From: Rugamonas rubra
GTDB taxonomy: Bacteria > Pseudomonadota > Gammaproteobacteria > Burkholderiales > Burkholderiaceae_D
Reading direction: 5' to 3'
Assembly: GCF_900114705.1 (NCBI RefSeq)
Contig: NZ_FOTW01000016.1
Span: 1-64,000 of the forward strand
DNA: 64,000 bases
Shown here: positions 36,400 to 45,130 of the stretch, one piece after another
Position numbering within the stretch: the stretch's first letter is position 1
Layout of the letters: each line of letters opens with the position of its first letter
Translations under genes and position numbers: made by a program
Notes under the pieces: model-generated
What the model was told of the DNA's origin: nothing
The model's database searches: none
What the model saw: only the letters and a program-made list of their open reading frames with translations

Positions 36400-37094
36400 G
36401 GTTTCAGTGCCGCTTTCAGTTGCAGGCTGTAGCTGACGGTGCGCCGGATGAATTTGCGCTTGGCGGCCCAGTCGCCGTTCCAGTGCGAGGCGCCGTGGCT
36501 GCGCCGGCCGAAGCGCACCGGGAAGCGGTGCACGGCTAGGCCGGCCCGGCGCGCCTGGTAGTAGGCGTACAGGTCGAGCGAGAAGTCGTCCGGCGCGGCG
36601 CGCCAGTTGTCGAAGAAGCGGCGCGGGAACAGCGTCGGCTGGGCGTTGATGTCCCACAGCGGCGCGCCCAGCAGCAGGGTTTCGAACAGGCTCATGCCGG
36701 TGGTGAACACGGTGTCGGCGAGCGGCCGGCCGTGGCGCCGGCCCTTGACGAAGATGGCGTCGCCGTGGCGCTCGAACAGGGCCAGGCCGCGCAGCGCGTC
36801 CTGCGGGTCGGTTTGCAGGTCGGCGTGGGTCCAGCCGAGGATGTCGCCGCTGGCGGCGGCCAGGCCGGCCAGTATGCCGTGGCCGTAGCCCTGGTTGCGC
36901 TCGACCCGCACGCTGCGGCAGCCGGGGCGGGCCGGCAGCAGCCGCGCCAGTACTTGCGCGCTGTGGTCGGTCGAGCCGTTGTCGACCAGGATCACCTCGA
37001 CGCCGTCGAGGCGGCCCAGCGGCGCGCAGCGTTCCAGCAGCAGCGGCAGGTTGGCCGCCTCGTTGTAGCAGGGGATGACGAGGGAGAATCTCAT
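36396..37094 (-). CDS. Glycosyltransferase family 2
   Basis: This 232-residue GT-A enzyme begins SLVIPCYNEAANLPLLLERC. The nucleotide-binding Asp is in VEVILVDNGSTD, and the DxD-like segment is GWTHADLQTDP. DINAQPTLFPRRFFDNW and DFSLDLYAYYQARR are typical of the DPM1/GT2 subgroup that loads sugars on polyprenyl phosphate. It has no C-terminal membrane helices. It would make a lipid-linked sugar for the GT87-like proteins encoded on either side (33728 and 41177). It overlaps the nucleotidyltransferase gene by ATGA. Confidence 0.88.
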   Translation of the reverse strand: MRFSLVIPCYNEAANLPLLLERCAPLGRLDGVEVILVDNGSTDHSAQVLARLLPARPGCRSVRVERNQGYGHGILAGLAAASGDILGWTHADLQTDPQDALRGLALFERHGDAIFVKGRRHGRPLADTVFTTGMSLFETLLLGAPLWDINAQPTLFPRRFFDNWRAAPDDFSLDLYAYYQARRAGLAVHRFPVRFGRRSHGASHWNGDWAAKRKFIRRTVSYSLQLKAALKP

Positions 37095-38902
37095 GTCGGC
37101 TCCGTGAGCGGCGTTGGCGCCCGGCCCGGCGCCGGCCGGTGGCGGCCCGGCCCGGCCGGCACGGTGGCGCGGTAGCGTAGCGCCAGCTGCTCGACCTTGT
37201 CTGGCGGGACGCGGCCGTCGGCCTCCAGCGTGTAAGGGTGGCCGTGCCACTTGTGGAAGCAGGACTGCCAGTACTCGAAGGTGCGCAGGTCGTCCGGCGT
37301 GCCCCAGGACAGGTAGTGGTCGACCTCGAACAGGCGGCAGTCCAGGCCCAGGGCGATGGCGTCGTTGACGCAGGAGTCCAGATAGAACTCGCCGTTGACG
37401 CGGCCGTCGCGGGCGAGCAGCAGCTCCACCAGCCGGCGCAGGTCGTCGGCGCGGCGGAATGTGAAGGCGCCCAGCACGATCGGGTCGCTGGCCGGCGCGG
37501 CCAGCGGCGCCTTGACCGAGACGCGGCGGATGCGGCCCCGCTCGGCGTCGATCCAACCGAACATCTGCGGCCGGCGGATGGCGTTGGCGTTGCCGCGCAC
37601 GCCCCAGACGATCAGGTCGACCGCCGAGTCGTCCAGCAGCGCCTGAAGCGCTGCCGCGTCGTACAGCATGCCGAAGTCGCAGGCGCCGACCGTCAGCGGG
37701 CCGGCTGCCGTGGCGGCGCCGGCCGGCCCGGCCGGGTTGGCGCGCCGCCGGGCGCCAGCGGCCGCCCCGCCGCCTTGCTCGGCGCACGCCGATGGGCGCG
37801 CCAGCGCCTCGGCGCCCAGCAGGGCGGTGCAGGCCTGGCCCTCGGTGACCGCCGCCACGGTGACGACCAACGCGCCCGGATGGGCGCGCTCCAGCTCGGC
37901 GGCTGTCTCGTCGTGGCCGGGCATGTCGGCGCGCAGCACGAAGCAGTGGCGCAGGGCCGCCGGCAGGTCGTGCACGGCCTGCTCGACCATCGGCCGGCCG
38001 GACACCTCGATCAGCGGCTTGGTCAGCGCATAGCCCTGGTCGGCGAAGCGCTGGCCCATGCCGGCCATCGGCAGCAGCAGCGCGCCGGCCGGCGCCGGCG
38101 CCGGCGCGGCGGCGGGCCGCGCCAGGCGGGCGAAGGCGGCCGACCAGCCCTGGTACTCGGCCAGGTCCTGCGGCGTCCCCCACTGCATGAAGTGCTGCAG
38201 CGGATACACGGCGATGCGCCGGCCAGCCTGCAGCAGCGGGCGGTAGGCCAGGCTGACGTAGTATTCGCCGCCGACCGTCAACTGCTGCTCGACGGCGCCA
38301 CGCAGCGCCTCTTCCAACAGGCGGCCGCTGGCGAAGTAGTAGCTGCCGCTGGAGGCGTATTCCTCCATCCTGTTGTCGGTGTAGGGCTGCTTCTCCTGGA
38401 TCGCCTCGACCCAGCCGCCGGTTTCGCGCAGGTAGGCGTAGTTGGTGCTGCCCAGGGTGTGCGGGTGGAAGCCCCGGTAGGCCGGAATCGCGCCGTCGCA
38501 CCCGCTGCTGGCGACGAACCGGCGGAAGTGCCGCCAGTCCCAGTAGCAGCAGAAGTCGCAGTAGTTGACCAGCACCGGCCGCGCCGGGTCGATCAGTTGC
38601 GGCTCCTGGCGCAGCGCCTGCAGCACGGCGTGCACCGGCCCCAGGCCGTGCGGCGCGATGGCGACGATGCGGGCCGTGGGGCACAGGCCGCGCAGCGTGT
38701 CGGCCATGCGGTAGGCCGGCTCGGCCAGGTGCTCCTGGTTGCAGACGAAGACGAACTCGCAGTCGGCGTCGAACATGCCGACCACGTGGGCGATGATCGG
38801 TTTGCCGTCGACCTCGATCAGCGGCTTGGGCAGCCGGTGGCCGGCGCGGCGGAAGCGTTCGCCGAAGCCGGACATGGGGACGATGATTTGCATGGCGCGC
38901 AT
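37091..38902 (-). CDS. Tandem nucleotidyltransferase-domain protein
   Basis: The protein has about 603 residues with two NTP-transferase domains in one chain. The first (residues 1-265) starts IIVPMSGFGERFRRAGHRLPK, with conserved CDFCCYWDWRHF and HFMQWGTPQDLAEYQGW. The second (about 290-590) starts LLLPMAGMGQRFADQGYALTK with HYLSWGTPDDLRTFEYW. Both keep the PxxGxGxRF and KP activation residues, so both may be active. Related single-domain proteins occur in capsule or surface-glycan clusters with HAD and GDPD genes. ATG 38893 is an alternative start. The activated group (sugar, polyol or phospho-alcohol) is unknown. Confidence 0.85.
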   Translation of the reverse strand: MRAMQIIVPMSGFGERFRRAGHRLPKPLIEVDGKPIIAHVVGMFDADCEFVFVCNQEHLAEPAYRMADTLRGLCPTARIVAIAPHGLGPVHAVLQALRQEPQLIDPARPVLVNYCDFCCYWDWRHFRRFVASSGCDGAIPAYRGFHPHTLGSTNYAYLRETGGWVEAIQEKQPYTDNRMEEYASSGSYYFASGRLLEEALRGAVEQQLTVGGEYYVSLAYRPLLQAGRRIAVYPLQHFMQWGTPQDLAEYQGWSAAFARLARPAAAPAPAPAGALLLPMAGMGQRFADQGYALTKPLIEVSGRPMVEQAVHDLPAALRHCFVLRADMPGHDETAAELERAHPGALVVTVAAVTEGQACTALLGAEALARPSACAEQGGGAAAGARRRANPAGPAGAATAAGPLTVGACDFGMLYDAAALQALLDDSAVDLIVWGVRGNANAIRRPQMFGWIDAERGRIRRVSVKAPLAAPASDPIVLGAFTFRRADDLRRLVELLLARDGRVNGEFYLDSCVNDAIALGLDCRLFEVDHYLSWGTPDDLRTFEYWQSCFHKWHGHPYTLEADGRVPPDKVEQLALRYRATVPAGPGRHRPAPGRAPTPLTEPT

Positions 38903-38904
38903 GG

Positions 38905-41163
38905 TCACAGTTGGAACAGGTAGTTGAGCTTGACGAAGAACTTGCGGCCGGTGTGCAGGTCGAGCGCGCGGGTGCGCTCGAGGATCTGCGGGTTGCCGCT
39001 CAGGCGCAGGTTCTCCTGGCGGTCGGTGTAGCCGAAGAACAGCGCGGTGCCGGGGCTGAGCAGATAGCTGAACAGCAGGTCGGCGGTCAGCTGCTTGCCG
39101 CCGGCGAGCGCGGTCAGGCCGCCGTTGGTGTCGAGCCGCGTGTAGTCGAGGATCAGGTGGGCGGTGAGGAAGCGGCTGTGCTGGTAGTTGAACTTGGTGC
39201 GCGACAGCAGCTCGCGGTAGACGTTGCTGCCGGCGCCTTGGCCGCCGACGCCGTCCTTGCTGCGCAGGTCGTTCCAGAACAAGGTCTGCTCGATGCGGAA
39301 CTGCGGATGTGGCGTGAACTTCAGGTTGGCCGAGGCGCTGCGCGCGTCGCCCAGGAAGGGCGCCAGGCCGGCCGCCGGCACGTAGTTGATGACGTCGTTC
39401 TGGCCCACCTTGACCCAGCCCTGCAGCCAGTGGAACCACTCGGTGCTGGCGGCCAGCTGGAAGCCGCTCTTGCGGAAGTCCAGCCCGCCGTAGAGCTCGT
39501 AGGCGTCCAGCTTGTGCGCCTCGAAGGTGGTGCTGCGCAGGCCGTTGACGCTGTACCAGGCGTCGGTCGACCAGTCCTGCAGCACGCTGGCGTGGTCCTT
39601 GGTGCCGATCGCCTTGATGCTCGGGCCGTGGCTGGCCAGCCAGCCGCCGTCGCCGCGGTTCCACAAATAGCTGGCGCTCTGGGTGGTCTGGCGGATGTCG
39701 GCGCGCGGCACGAAGGCCAGGTCGCTGGCGAACTTGCGCGAGACGTCGAGGAACTGGCCGGTGTAGTTGAAGTCGCGGTCCGAGCGCAGCGCCTCGACAA
39801 AGGCCAGGTTGCCGGTGGCGTCGGGCACGCCGGTTTCGCTGCTACGGCTGGCGGCCAGCTGGCCGGTCAGCACCCAGTTGTCGTTGAGCTTCCAGCGCAC
39901 GTCGGCGCCGGCCACCGTGTTGGCGTGGCCGGCGATGCGGCGGTCGGTCAGCATGGCGCCCATGTTGGAGTCGGCCGAGAAGTCGCGCTGGGCGCGCGCC
40001 ACGGCGACGCGGGCGTCCTTGCCGTGGGCCGGGTCGCCGAACGGCGCCAGCTTGCCGGTCGCCTGGTCGTTCATCAGCAGGCCGCCCAGCGACCAGTCGC
40101 CGGTGCGGCCGGTGACGCGGGCGCCCAGCTGCGGGTCGATGATGCGGCGCGAGAAGAACAGCGGCTGCGGCGTGGCGAAGAAGCCCGAGTTCTCTAGGAA
40201 GAAGGGGCGCTTCTCGGGGAACAGCACCTCGTAGCGCTGGTCGATGATGACCTGCGGCTCGTCCGACTCGACCTCGCTGAAGTCGGGGTTGAAGGTGAGG
40301 TCGACGGCGAAGGCGTCGGCCAGCACGAACTTGGTGTCCAGGCCGGCCTGGTTGTTGTTGTCGTGGCGCCAGCCGGGGCGGCTCGGATCGGCCGCCTCCA
40401 GCGCCCGGCTGCGGCCCATGTAGAGGTAGGGGTTGAGCTGGATGTTGCGGCCGGCCGAGACCGGCGCGGCGATTTCGGCGCTGGCCATCTGCGGCACGAA
40501 GGCCTCCTGCCGCTGGGTGATGTAGGGCCAGTAGGAGAACTCGTTCAAGCGCGGCACGATGCGGCCCAGCGCGATGCCCCAGTCCTGCACGTCGGCGCTG
40601 CGGAAACGCAGGCTCTTGAACGGGATCGCCATCAACACCACGTAGCCGTCGGCGGTCAGCTGGCCGTCCGAGCGCCATTGCGTGTCGAAGTTGAAGTCGT
40701 CACCGACGCCCTCGGTGTGCTTGGCGTCCATCTGCACGCCGTAGGGGTTGGCGTAGAAGCGGAAGGAACGCTGCTTGTCGTGGAAGGTGTCGAGGTCGAG
40801 CTGCACGGCGTCGTCGCCGGGCAGGTCTTCGCGCCGGGCGATGCGGGCGCGCACCTGCTTGGGGTCGTCCTTGCAGACGAAGACGGCGTAGAAGTGCTGC
40901 TCGTCGTAGGACAGGTAGGCGCGCGTCTCGACCGAGGCGGGCTGGCCGTCGCCCGGCTTGTTCTGGCGGAAGCCGGTGACCAGCACGCCGGCGTCGGCCG
41001 GTACGCCGTTGACGTAGTCGGCCAGCGCCGGGGCGCGGCTGGCGCGCGGGATGCGCAGCTTGTCCTCGGCGGCGTGGCTCAGCGTGGCGGCCAGCGAGGC
41101 GGTCAGCAACAGCAGCGCGGACAGCAGGCTGCGGCGCAATGGGGCGGATTTCAGGGTGTGCAT
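38905..41163 (-). CDS. DUF5916 outer-membrane protein with CBM9-like N-terminal domain
   Basis: The 752-residue protein from ATG 41163 has a signal peptide (LLSALLLLTASLAATLSHAA), a CBM9-like sugar-binding domain (residues 25-240: AYLSYDEQHFYAVFVCKDDP, ...YANPYGVQMDAKHTEG) and a long C-terminal DUF5916 beta barrel ending in FFVKLNYLFQL, an outer-membrane insertion signal. RPFFLENSGFF is a hallmark of the family. It lies inside the NRPS/glycan operon (13 and 2 base gaps). It may bind or display the product at the surface. Family function is otherwise unknown. Confidence 0.85.
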   Translation of the reverse strand: MHTLKSAPLRRSLLSALLLLTASLAATLSHAAEDKLRIPRASRAPALADYVNGVPADAGVLVTGFRQNKPGDGQPASVETRAYLSYDEQHFYAVFVCKDDPKQVRARIARREDLPGDDAVQLDLDTFHDKQRSFRFYANPYGVQMDAKHTEGVGDDFNFDTQWRSDGQLTADGYVVLMAIPFKSLRFRSADVQDWGIALGRIVPRLNEFSYWPYITQRQEAFVPQMASAEIAAPVSAGRNIQLNPYLYMGRSRALEAADPSRPGWRHDNNNQAGLDTKFVLADAFAVDLTFNPDFSEVESDEPQVIIDQRYEVLFPEKRPFFLENSGFFATPQPLFFSRRIIDPQLGARVTGRTGDWSLGGLLMNDQATGKLAPFGDPAHGKDARVAVARAQRDFSADSNMGAMLTDRRIAGHANTVAGADVRWKLNDNWVLTGQLAASRSSETGVPDATGNLAFVEALRSDRDFNYTGQFLDVSRKFASDLAFVPRADIRQTTQSASYLWNRGDGGWLASHGPSIKAIGTKDHASVLQDWSTDAWYSVNGLRSTTFEAHKLDAYELYGGLDFRKSGFQLAASTEWFHWLQGWVKVGQNDVINYVPAAGLAPFLGDARSASANLKFTPHPQFRIEQTLFWNDLRSKDGVGGQGAGSNVYRELLSRTKFNYQHSRFLTAHLILDYTRLDTNGGLTALAGGKQLTADLLFSYLLSPGTALFFGYTDRQENLRLSGNPQILERTRALDLHTGRKFFVKLNYLFQL

Positions 41164-41176
41164 GGGATGCTCGCTT

Positions 41177-42829
41177 TCAAAGTGGGGAATCGGTCCGCGC
41201 TGGCGACATGGCGCCGGCGGGTGGAAAGGGGGAGGTATTGCTGTCGCCGTGCTGCGGCCGGCGCGTGGTGCGCGCCAGGTCGCTTGGACGGCGCAGGGCG
41301 AACCACAGGCACAGCGCCAGCGCGGCCAGTTGGCTGGCCGTGGACAGCGCCAGCAGGGCCGGCAGCTGGGCCGGCGCGGCCAGGCTGAACGGCATGACCG
41401 GCGCCAGCGCCAGCCACAGTAGGGCCAGCGCCGCGCTGATGGCGGCGCCGGCCGGCGCCGCGGCGGCCAGCAGGCACCACAGCCACAGGGCAGGGAACAG
41501 CGCGTAGTCGTCCGGCGTGAACGGGCTGCGCAGCGCGGCCAGGCCGAGCAGCGCGATCCAGAGCGCCGCCAGCCGCAGGCGCGCCGTCGGCGTGTCGGCC
41601 GCGTCGGCGGCGGCACCTGCGCCGGTATTCGCGCCGACTAGCGAGGCGGGCCTGGCGCCGGCGCCGGCATGGCGCGCCGCCAGCCAGGCGATGGTCAGCA
41701 GCGCCAGCGACCAGACCCAGGCCGCGTTGGCCATCATGTGGTGGTCCATGCCGGGCAGGCCGAGCAGGCGCAGCTTGAAGACCAGGCCCGGCACGGAATG
41801 GTTGATCGCCACCACGCCCTCCAGTCCCTCCAGCTCCAGCCAGGCCCACAGCTCGCCGCTGGCGATGCGTGGCAGCTCGTAGCCGATGAAGTCGCGGAAG
41901 GGCTGGGCGCCCAGCACGGCCCAGCCGGCGGCCAGGAACAGCAGCGAGAAGGCGACGCTGCAGGCCAGCGCGCGCCAGCGCCGCGTGAACAGCAGGTAGG
42001 CGCACAGGATGGCGGGGAAGATCTTCACCATCGCCAGCGCCAACAGCGCGCCGCCGGCCAGAGCGCGGCCGCGCTGGAACAGCAGCATGGCCAGCACCGA
42101 CAGGGCGATGGCGGGCAGCTGGAAATTGCCGGTCTGGAGGGTGACCAGCGTCGGCAGCGCCAGCCAGACGGCCGGCAGCAGCAGCGCCGCGCGGCGGCCG
42201 GCGGCGCCGCCTATCCAAGCGCACAGGGCCAGCATGGCGCCGGCCAGCAGCGTGGCGTCGAGCGCGAACCACAGGGCGCGCAGCGGCAGGAAGCTGTCCG
42301 CCGGCGTGCCGAGCAGGGCGCTGGCGGCGCGCGGCAGCAGCAGGAACTGCGGCGGGTACAGGTACTCGTCGAGCTTGAACCTGTCCTGCTTGCCCTCGTA
42401 GGGCCGCTCCTGGTAGATGTTGAGGCCGGGCGTGTGGCTCAGCTCGGCCGCCTTCCAGTAGCCGGACAGGCAGCTGTGGTTGACGTAGAACGGGTCGAAC
42501 CAGATGGCCGAGGCCTGCGGCCGCTGCGGGTCGGCCATGTACAGGCCGACGCCGGCGCTGCGGCCCAATGCCGCCAAGGCCAGCAGCAGCCAGAGCGCGC
42601 ACAGCAGCGGGCGGGCGCGGCGCAGGCCGTCCCAGGCGGCCGGCAGGCGGCGCGCCAGCGCGCCGTGGCAGAGCGGTGCGGCCAGCAGCGGCAGCAGGGC
42701 CAGCGCCGCCCAGGGCGAGCCGGGACGGATGAAGGCGCTGCTGCCGACCGCCGCGAACAGGCCGCCGAAGGCGCACAGCAGCAAGGCGACGACACGCCTT
42801 TCGAGGGGGATGCTTGGATGGGTTGTCAT
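41177..42829 (-). CDS. GT87-like (DUF2029) membrane glycosyltransferase
   Basis: This 550-residue protein has about eleven to twelve membrane helices. Segments such as FDPFYVNHSCLSGYWKAAEL, NIYQERPYEG and LDEYLYPPQFLLLP match the first periplasmic loop of DUF2029/GT87 mannosyltransferase-like proteins, with NHSVPGLVF further on. These enzymes use polyprenyl-phosphate sugars on the periplasmic side. The Pro/Ala-rich C-terminal tail is not conserved. It overlaps the flavoenzyme gene by ATGA, which ties the glycan genes to the NRPS genes in one transcript. Confidence 0.82.
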   Translation of the reverse strand: MTTHPSIPLERRVVALLLCAFGGLFAAVGSSAFIRPGSPWAALALLPLLAAPLCHGALARRLPAAWDGLRRARPLLCALWLLLALAALGRSAGVGLYMADPQRPQASAIWFDPFYVNHSCLSGYWKAAELSHTPGLNIYQERPYEGKQDRFKLDEYLYPPQFLLLPRAASALLGTPADSFLPLRALWFALDATLLAGAMLALCAWIGGAAGRRAALLLPAVWLALPTLVTLQTGNFQLPAIALSVLAMLLFQRGRALAGGALLALAMVKIFPAILCAYLLFTRRWRALACSVAFSLLFLAAGWAVLGAQPFRDFIGYELPRIASGELWAWLELEGLEGVVAINHSVPGLVFKLRLLGLPGMDHHMMANAAWVWSLALLTIAWLAARHAGAGARPASLVGANTGAGAAADAADTPTARLRLAALWIALLGLAALRSPFTPDDYALFPALWLWCLLAAAAPAGAAISAALALLWLALAPVMPFSLAAPAQLPALLALSTASQLAALALCLWFALRRPSDLARTTRRPQHGDSNTSPFPPAGAMSPARTDSPL

Positions 42830-44211
42830 ACCGGGACTCCTAGGGCGGCGACTGCCAGTCCGACGCCGCCGACGGCCAGCGCGCAGGCCAGGACGGTGCG
42901 CAACAGGCGCTCCTGGCGGTGCGAGCGGGCCAGGGCCTCGCCGTAGGGCATGGTGGAATGGGCGATCATGGTGTACAGCGGCAGCCATCGGCGCGGCCAC
43001 AGCCGGTTCAGCGCCAAGTCGAGCCGCTTGCGGGCGATGAACCAGGGCGACTGCACCTTCTGTCGCAGCTCGACAAAATTGGCCTTCGACAGCTCTGCCA
43101 GCACGTCGGTGTGCGGCCGGCGCGCCGACTCGTACTCGCTGAAGGCGGCGGCGCGGTCGGCGGGCCGGGCCGCCAGCGCCGCCATCAGCACGCAGCAGTC
43201 CTCGAAGGCCGAGTTCATGCCCTGGCCGTAGAAGGGGTAGACGGCGTGGCAGGCGTCGCCCAGCAGCACGGCCCAGTCGTCGAAGCGCCAGGGCGCGGTG
43301 CGGGTGGTGATCAGCGAGCCGGTCGGGTGGCTGGCCCATTGCTCCAGCAGGCCGGGCAGCATGGCTTGCAGGTCGGGGAAGTGGCGCCGGAACAGCGCCG
43401 CCACCTGCTCGGGCGTGCGCACGGTGGCGAAGCTCTCCTCGCCCTCGTGCGGCAGGAACAGCGTCAGCGTGTGCGAACCGTCCAGGTTGGGGTGCGAGAC
43501 GAACAGGCAGTGGCTGCGCGGCCAGACGTGCAGCGCGGTCAGCTCGATGGCCGAGCCGCCGTCGGCCAGCGGCGCCAGCGTCAGCTCCTTGTAGCCCCAC
43601 TCCAGATACTCCTGGTGGTAGTCGGCCCGCTCGCCGTGCTGCAGCTCGCGGCGCATGCAGGAGAAGGCGCCGTCGGCGCCGGCCACCCACAGCGGGCGCA
43701 CCGTCAACCGGCCGCGCGGGCTGTCGAGTTCGAGCTCGCGGCGGGCCTTGTCGGCGCGCAGCAGGCGGTGCTCGAAGTGCAGGCGCACGCCGGGGAGCGC
43801 CTCGGCGCGGTCGAGCAGCAGGCGGTTGAGTTCGTTGCGGTCGATCGAGTGCAGCACCTCGCCGGCGTCGCGGCCGTAGGGCTGGTAGCGGGTCGAGCCG
43901 TCCGGCGCGTGGATGACGCGGCCGCGCATCACCACGGCGCGCGCCAGCACCTGCTCGAGCAGGCCGACCATGGCCAGCGCCTGCATGCCGCGCTTGGACA
44001 GGCCGAGGTTGATCGAGCGGCCGGCGGCGCCGTCCTGGCGGCGCGGGTCGGGCCGGCGCTCGTAGACGTCGACGCCGTGGCCGCGCCGCGCCAGCGCCAG
44101 CGCCAGCAGCGAGCCGGCCAGGCCGCCGCCGACGATGGCGATGCGCTGTTCGCCGTCCGTTTGGTCGAGGCGCGGGCCGCCATCCTGCGCTTGTGGCGGG
44201 CGCGCGCTCAT
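42826..44211 (-). CDS. Kynurenine 3-monooxygenase-like FAD enzyme
   Basis: This 461-residue flavin monooxygenase has the Rossmann motif IAIVGGGLAGSLLALALARRG, GRSINLGLSKRGMQAL and the FAD/active-site block GDACHAVYPFYGQGMNSAFED, all hallmarks of kynurenine 3-monooxygenase (KMO). The C-terminus has a hydrophobic anchor region, as in KMO. KMO hydroxylates L-kynurenine with NADPH and O2. No kynureninase or tryptophan dioxygenase gene is in the window. In the NRPS operon it probably supplies a hydroxylated aromatic building block (3-hydroxykynurenine or related) or modifies the peptide. It overlaps both neighbours by ATGA. Confidence 0.83.
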   Translation of the reverse strand: MSARPPQAQDGGPRLDQTDGEQRIAIVGGGLAGSLLALALARRGHGVDVYERRPDPRRQDGAAGRSINLGLSKRGMQALAMVGLLEQVLARAVVMRGRVIHAPDGSTRYQPYGRDAGEVLHSIDRNELNRLLLDRAEALPGVRLHFEHRLLRADKARRELELDSPRGRLTVRPLWVAGADGAFSCMRRELQHGERADYHQEYLEWGYKELTLAPLADGGSAIELTALHVWPRSHCLFVSHPNLDGSHTLTLFLPHEGEESFATVRTPEQVAALFRRHFPDLQAMLPGLLEQWASHPTGSLITTRTAPWRFDDWAVLLGDACHAVYPFYGQGMNSAFEDCCVLMAALAARPADRAAAFSEYESARRPHTDVLAELSKANFVELRQKVQSPWFIARKRLDLALNRLWPRRWLPLYTMIAHSTMPYGEALARSHRQERLLRTVLACALAVGGVGLAVAALGVPV

Positions 44212-45092
44212 GGACGTACTCCTTCGCAAACGGTGGCGGCAGGGGCGGCGGGCGGCAGCTCGCCGGCCAGGTCCGGCGGCAGCGGCAGCGCCGCCAGCGC
44301 GGCCAACGCGGCGCCTTCGCCGCGCAGCGCGTGGCCGGCGCGGCGCTCGATCTCGGCTTCGACCACGCCGTCGATGGCCTGCTCCAGCTTGGCCGGCGCC
44401 AGGCTGCCGGCCAGCCGGTACAGGTAGGCGCGCAGGAAGGCGGCGCGCGCCTCGGCCGGGTAGCCGTCGCGCAGCAGGAAGGGCAGGTCCGAATCGACCA
44501 TGTGGCGGATCGCCAGGATGGGGATGGGGCTGCGCAGCGGGCGGAAGTCCGGATTGCGCAGGCCCGCGCTCTCGTTGAGGGCGTGGAACTCGCCCAGCAT
44601 CAGGCCCATGTCGACGAAGTCGCGCTTGAGGCGGTACTGCACCTGGTCGACCACGGCGGCGCCCTCGGCGCCCAGGTTGGGGAACAGGACCATGAAGGCC
44701 TTGTTGATCGAGTCCGGGCCGTCGGTCGGCGGGGTGGCCAGGAACAGGTCGCGGTAGGTGGCGATGACCGCCGCGATGCTCTCCAGGCTGGGCTCGGGGT
44801 CGTTGATCTCGGCCAGCCAAATGCTGTCCTGCGCCAGGGCGATCGGCACGAAGGGGCAGACCGGCCCCTTGCGGCCCAGGTCCGGGTGGGTGCGCGCCAG
44901 GAAGGCGCGGGTCCAGGCCAGTACCTCGGCCAGCGGCGCGTCGGCCGGATAGTCGCGGTCGACCTCGGAGGCCCGCATCAGGCGCGGGCCGGGAGGCTTG
45001 GGTGGGGCCGCCGCGACGCCGTGCTCCGCCGGCGGGCAGCTGGCCCGTGGCGCTTGTGTATGAAGTTCTGTTTGAGTCATCATGTTCACCAT
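44208..45092 (-). CDS. Uncharacterised protein with GRKGPVCPFVP motif (DUF6875-like)
   Basis: The protein has 294 residues from ATG 45092 (ATGs at 45083 and 45080 are alternatives). The first 45 residues are low complexity. The core contains RTHPDLGRKGPVCPFVPIAL, ...FPNLGAEG... and MGLMLGEFHALNESAGLRN. The FxPxxI-like RSPIPILAIRHMV segment is followed by a helical C-terminus. I recall this architecture as DUF6875, seen beside biosynthetic genes, but the assignment is from memory. No catalytic function is known. The single conserved Cys-Pro-Phe motif could bind a cofactor. It lies between the exporter and the KMO-like gene. Confidence 0.6.
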   Translation of the reverse strand: MVNMMTQTELHTQAPRASCPPAEHGVAAAPPKPPGPRLMRASEVDRDYPADAPLAEVLAWTRAFLARTHPDLGRKGPVCPFVPIALAQDSIWLAEINDPEPSLESIAAVIATYRDLFLATPPTDGPDSINKAFMVLFPNLGAEGAAVVDQVQYRLKRDFVDMGLMLGEFHALNESAGLRNPDFRPLRSPIPILAIRHMVDSDLPFLLRDGYPAEARAAFLRAYLYRLAGSLAPAKLEQAIDGVVEAEIERRAGHALRGEGAALAALAALPLPPDLAGELPPAAPAATVCEGVRP

Positions 45093-45130
45093 CGAAGATT
45101 GGTTGTGATCCACTTGCGTGGGCGCGCGCA

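Noticed and set aside
44208..45092. Tryptophan or indoleamine 2,3-dioxygenase to feed the KMO-like enzyme
   Set aside because: The sequence lacks the haem-ligating His patterns of either family. The GRKGPVCPF protein is unrelated as far as I can see.
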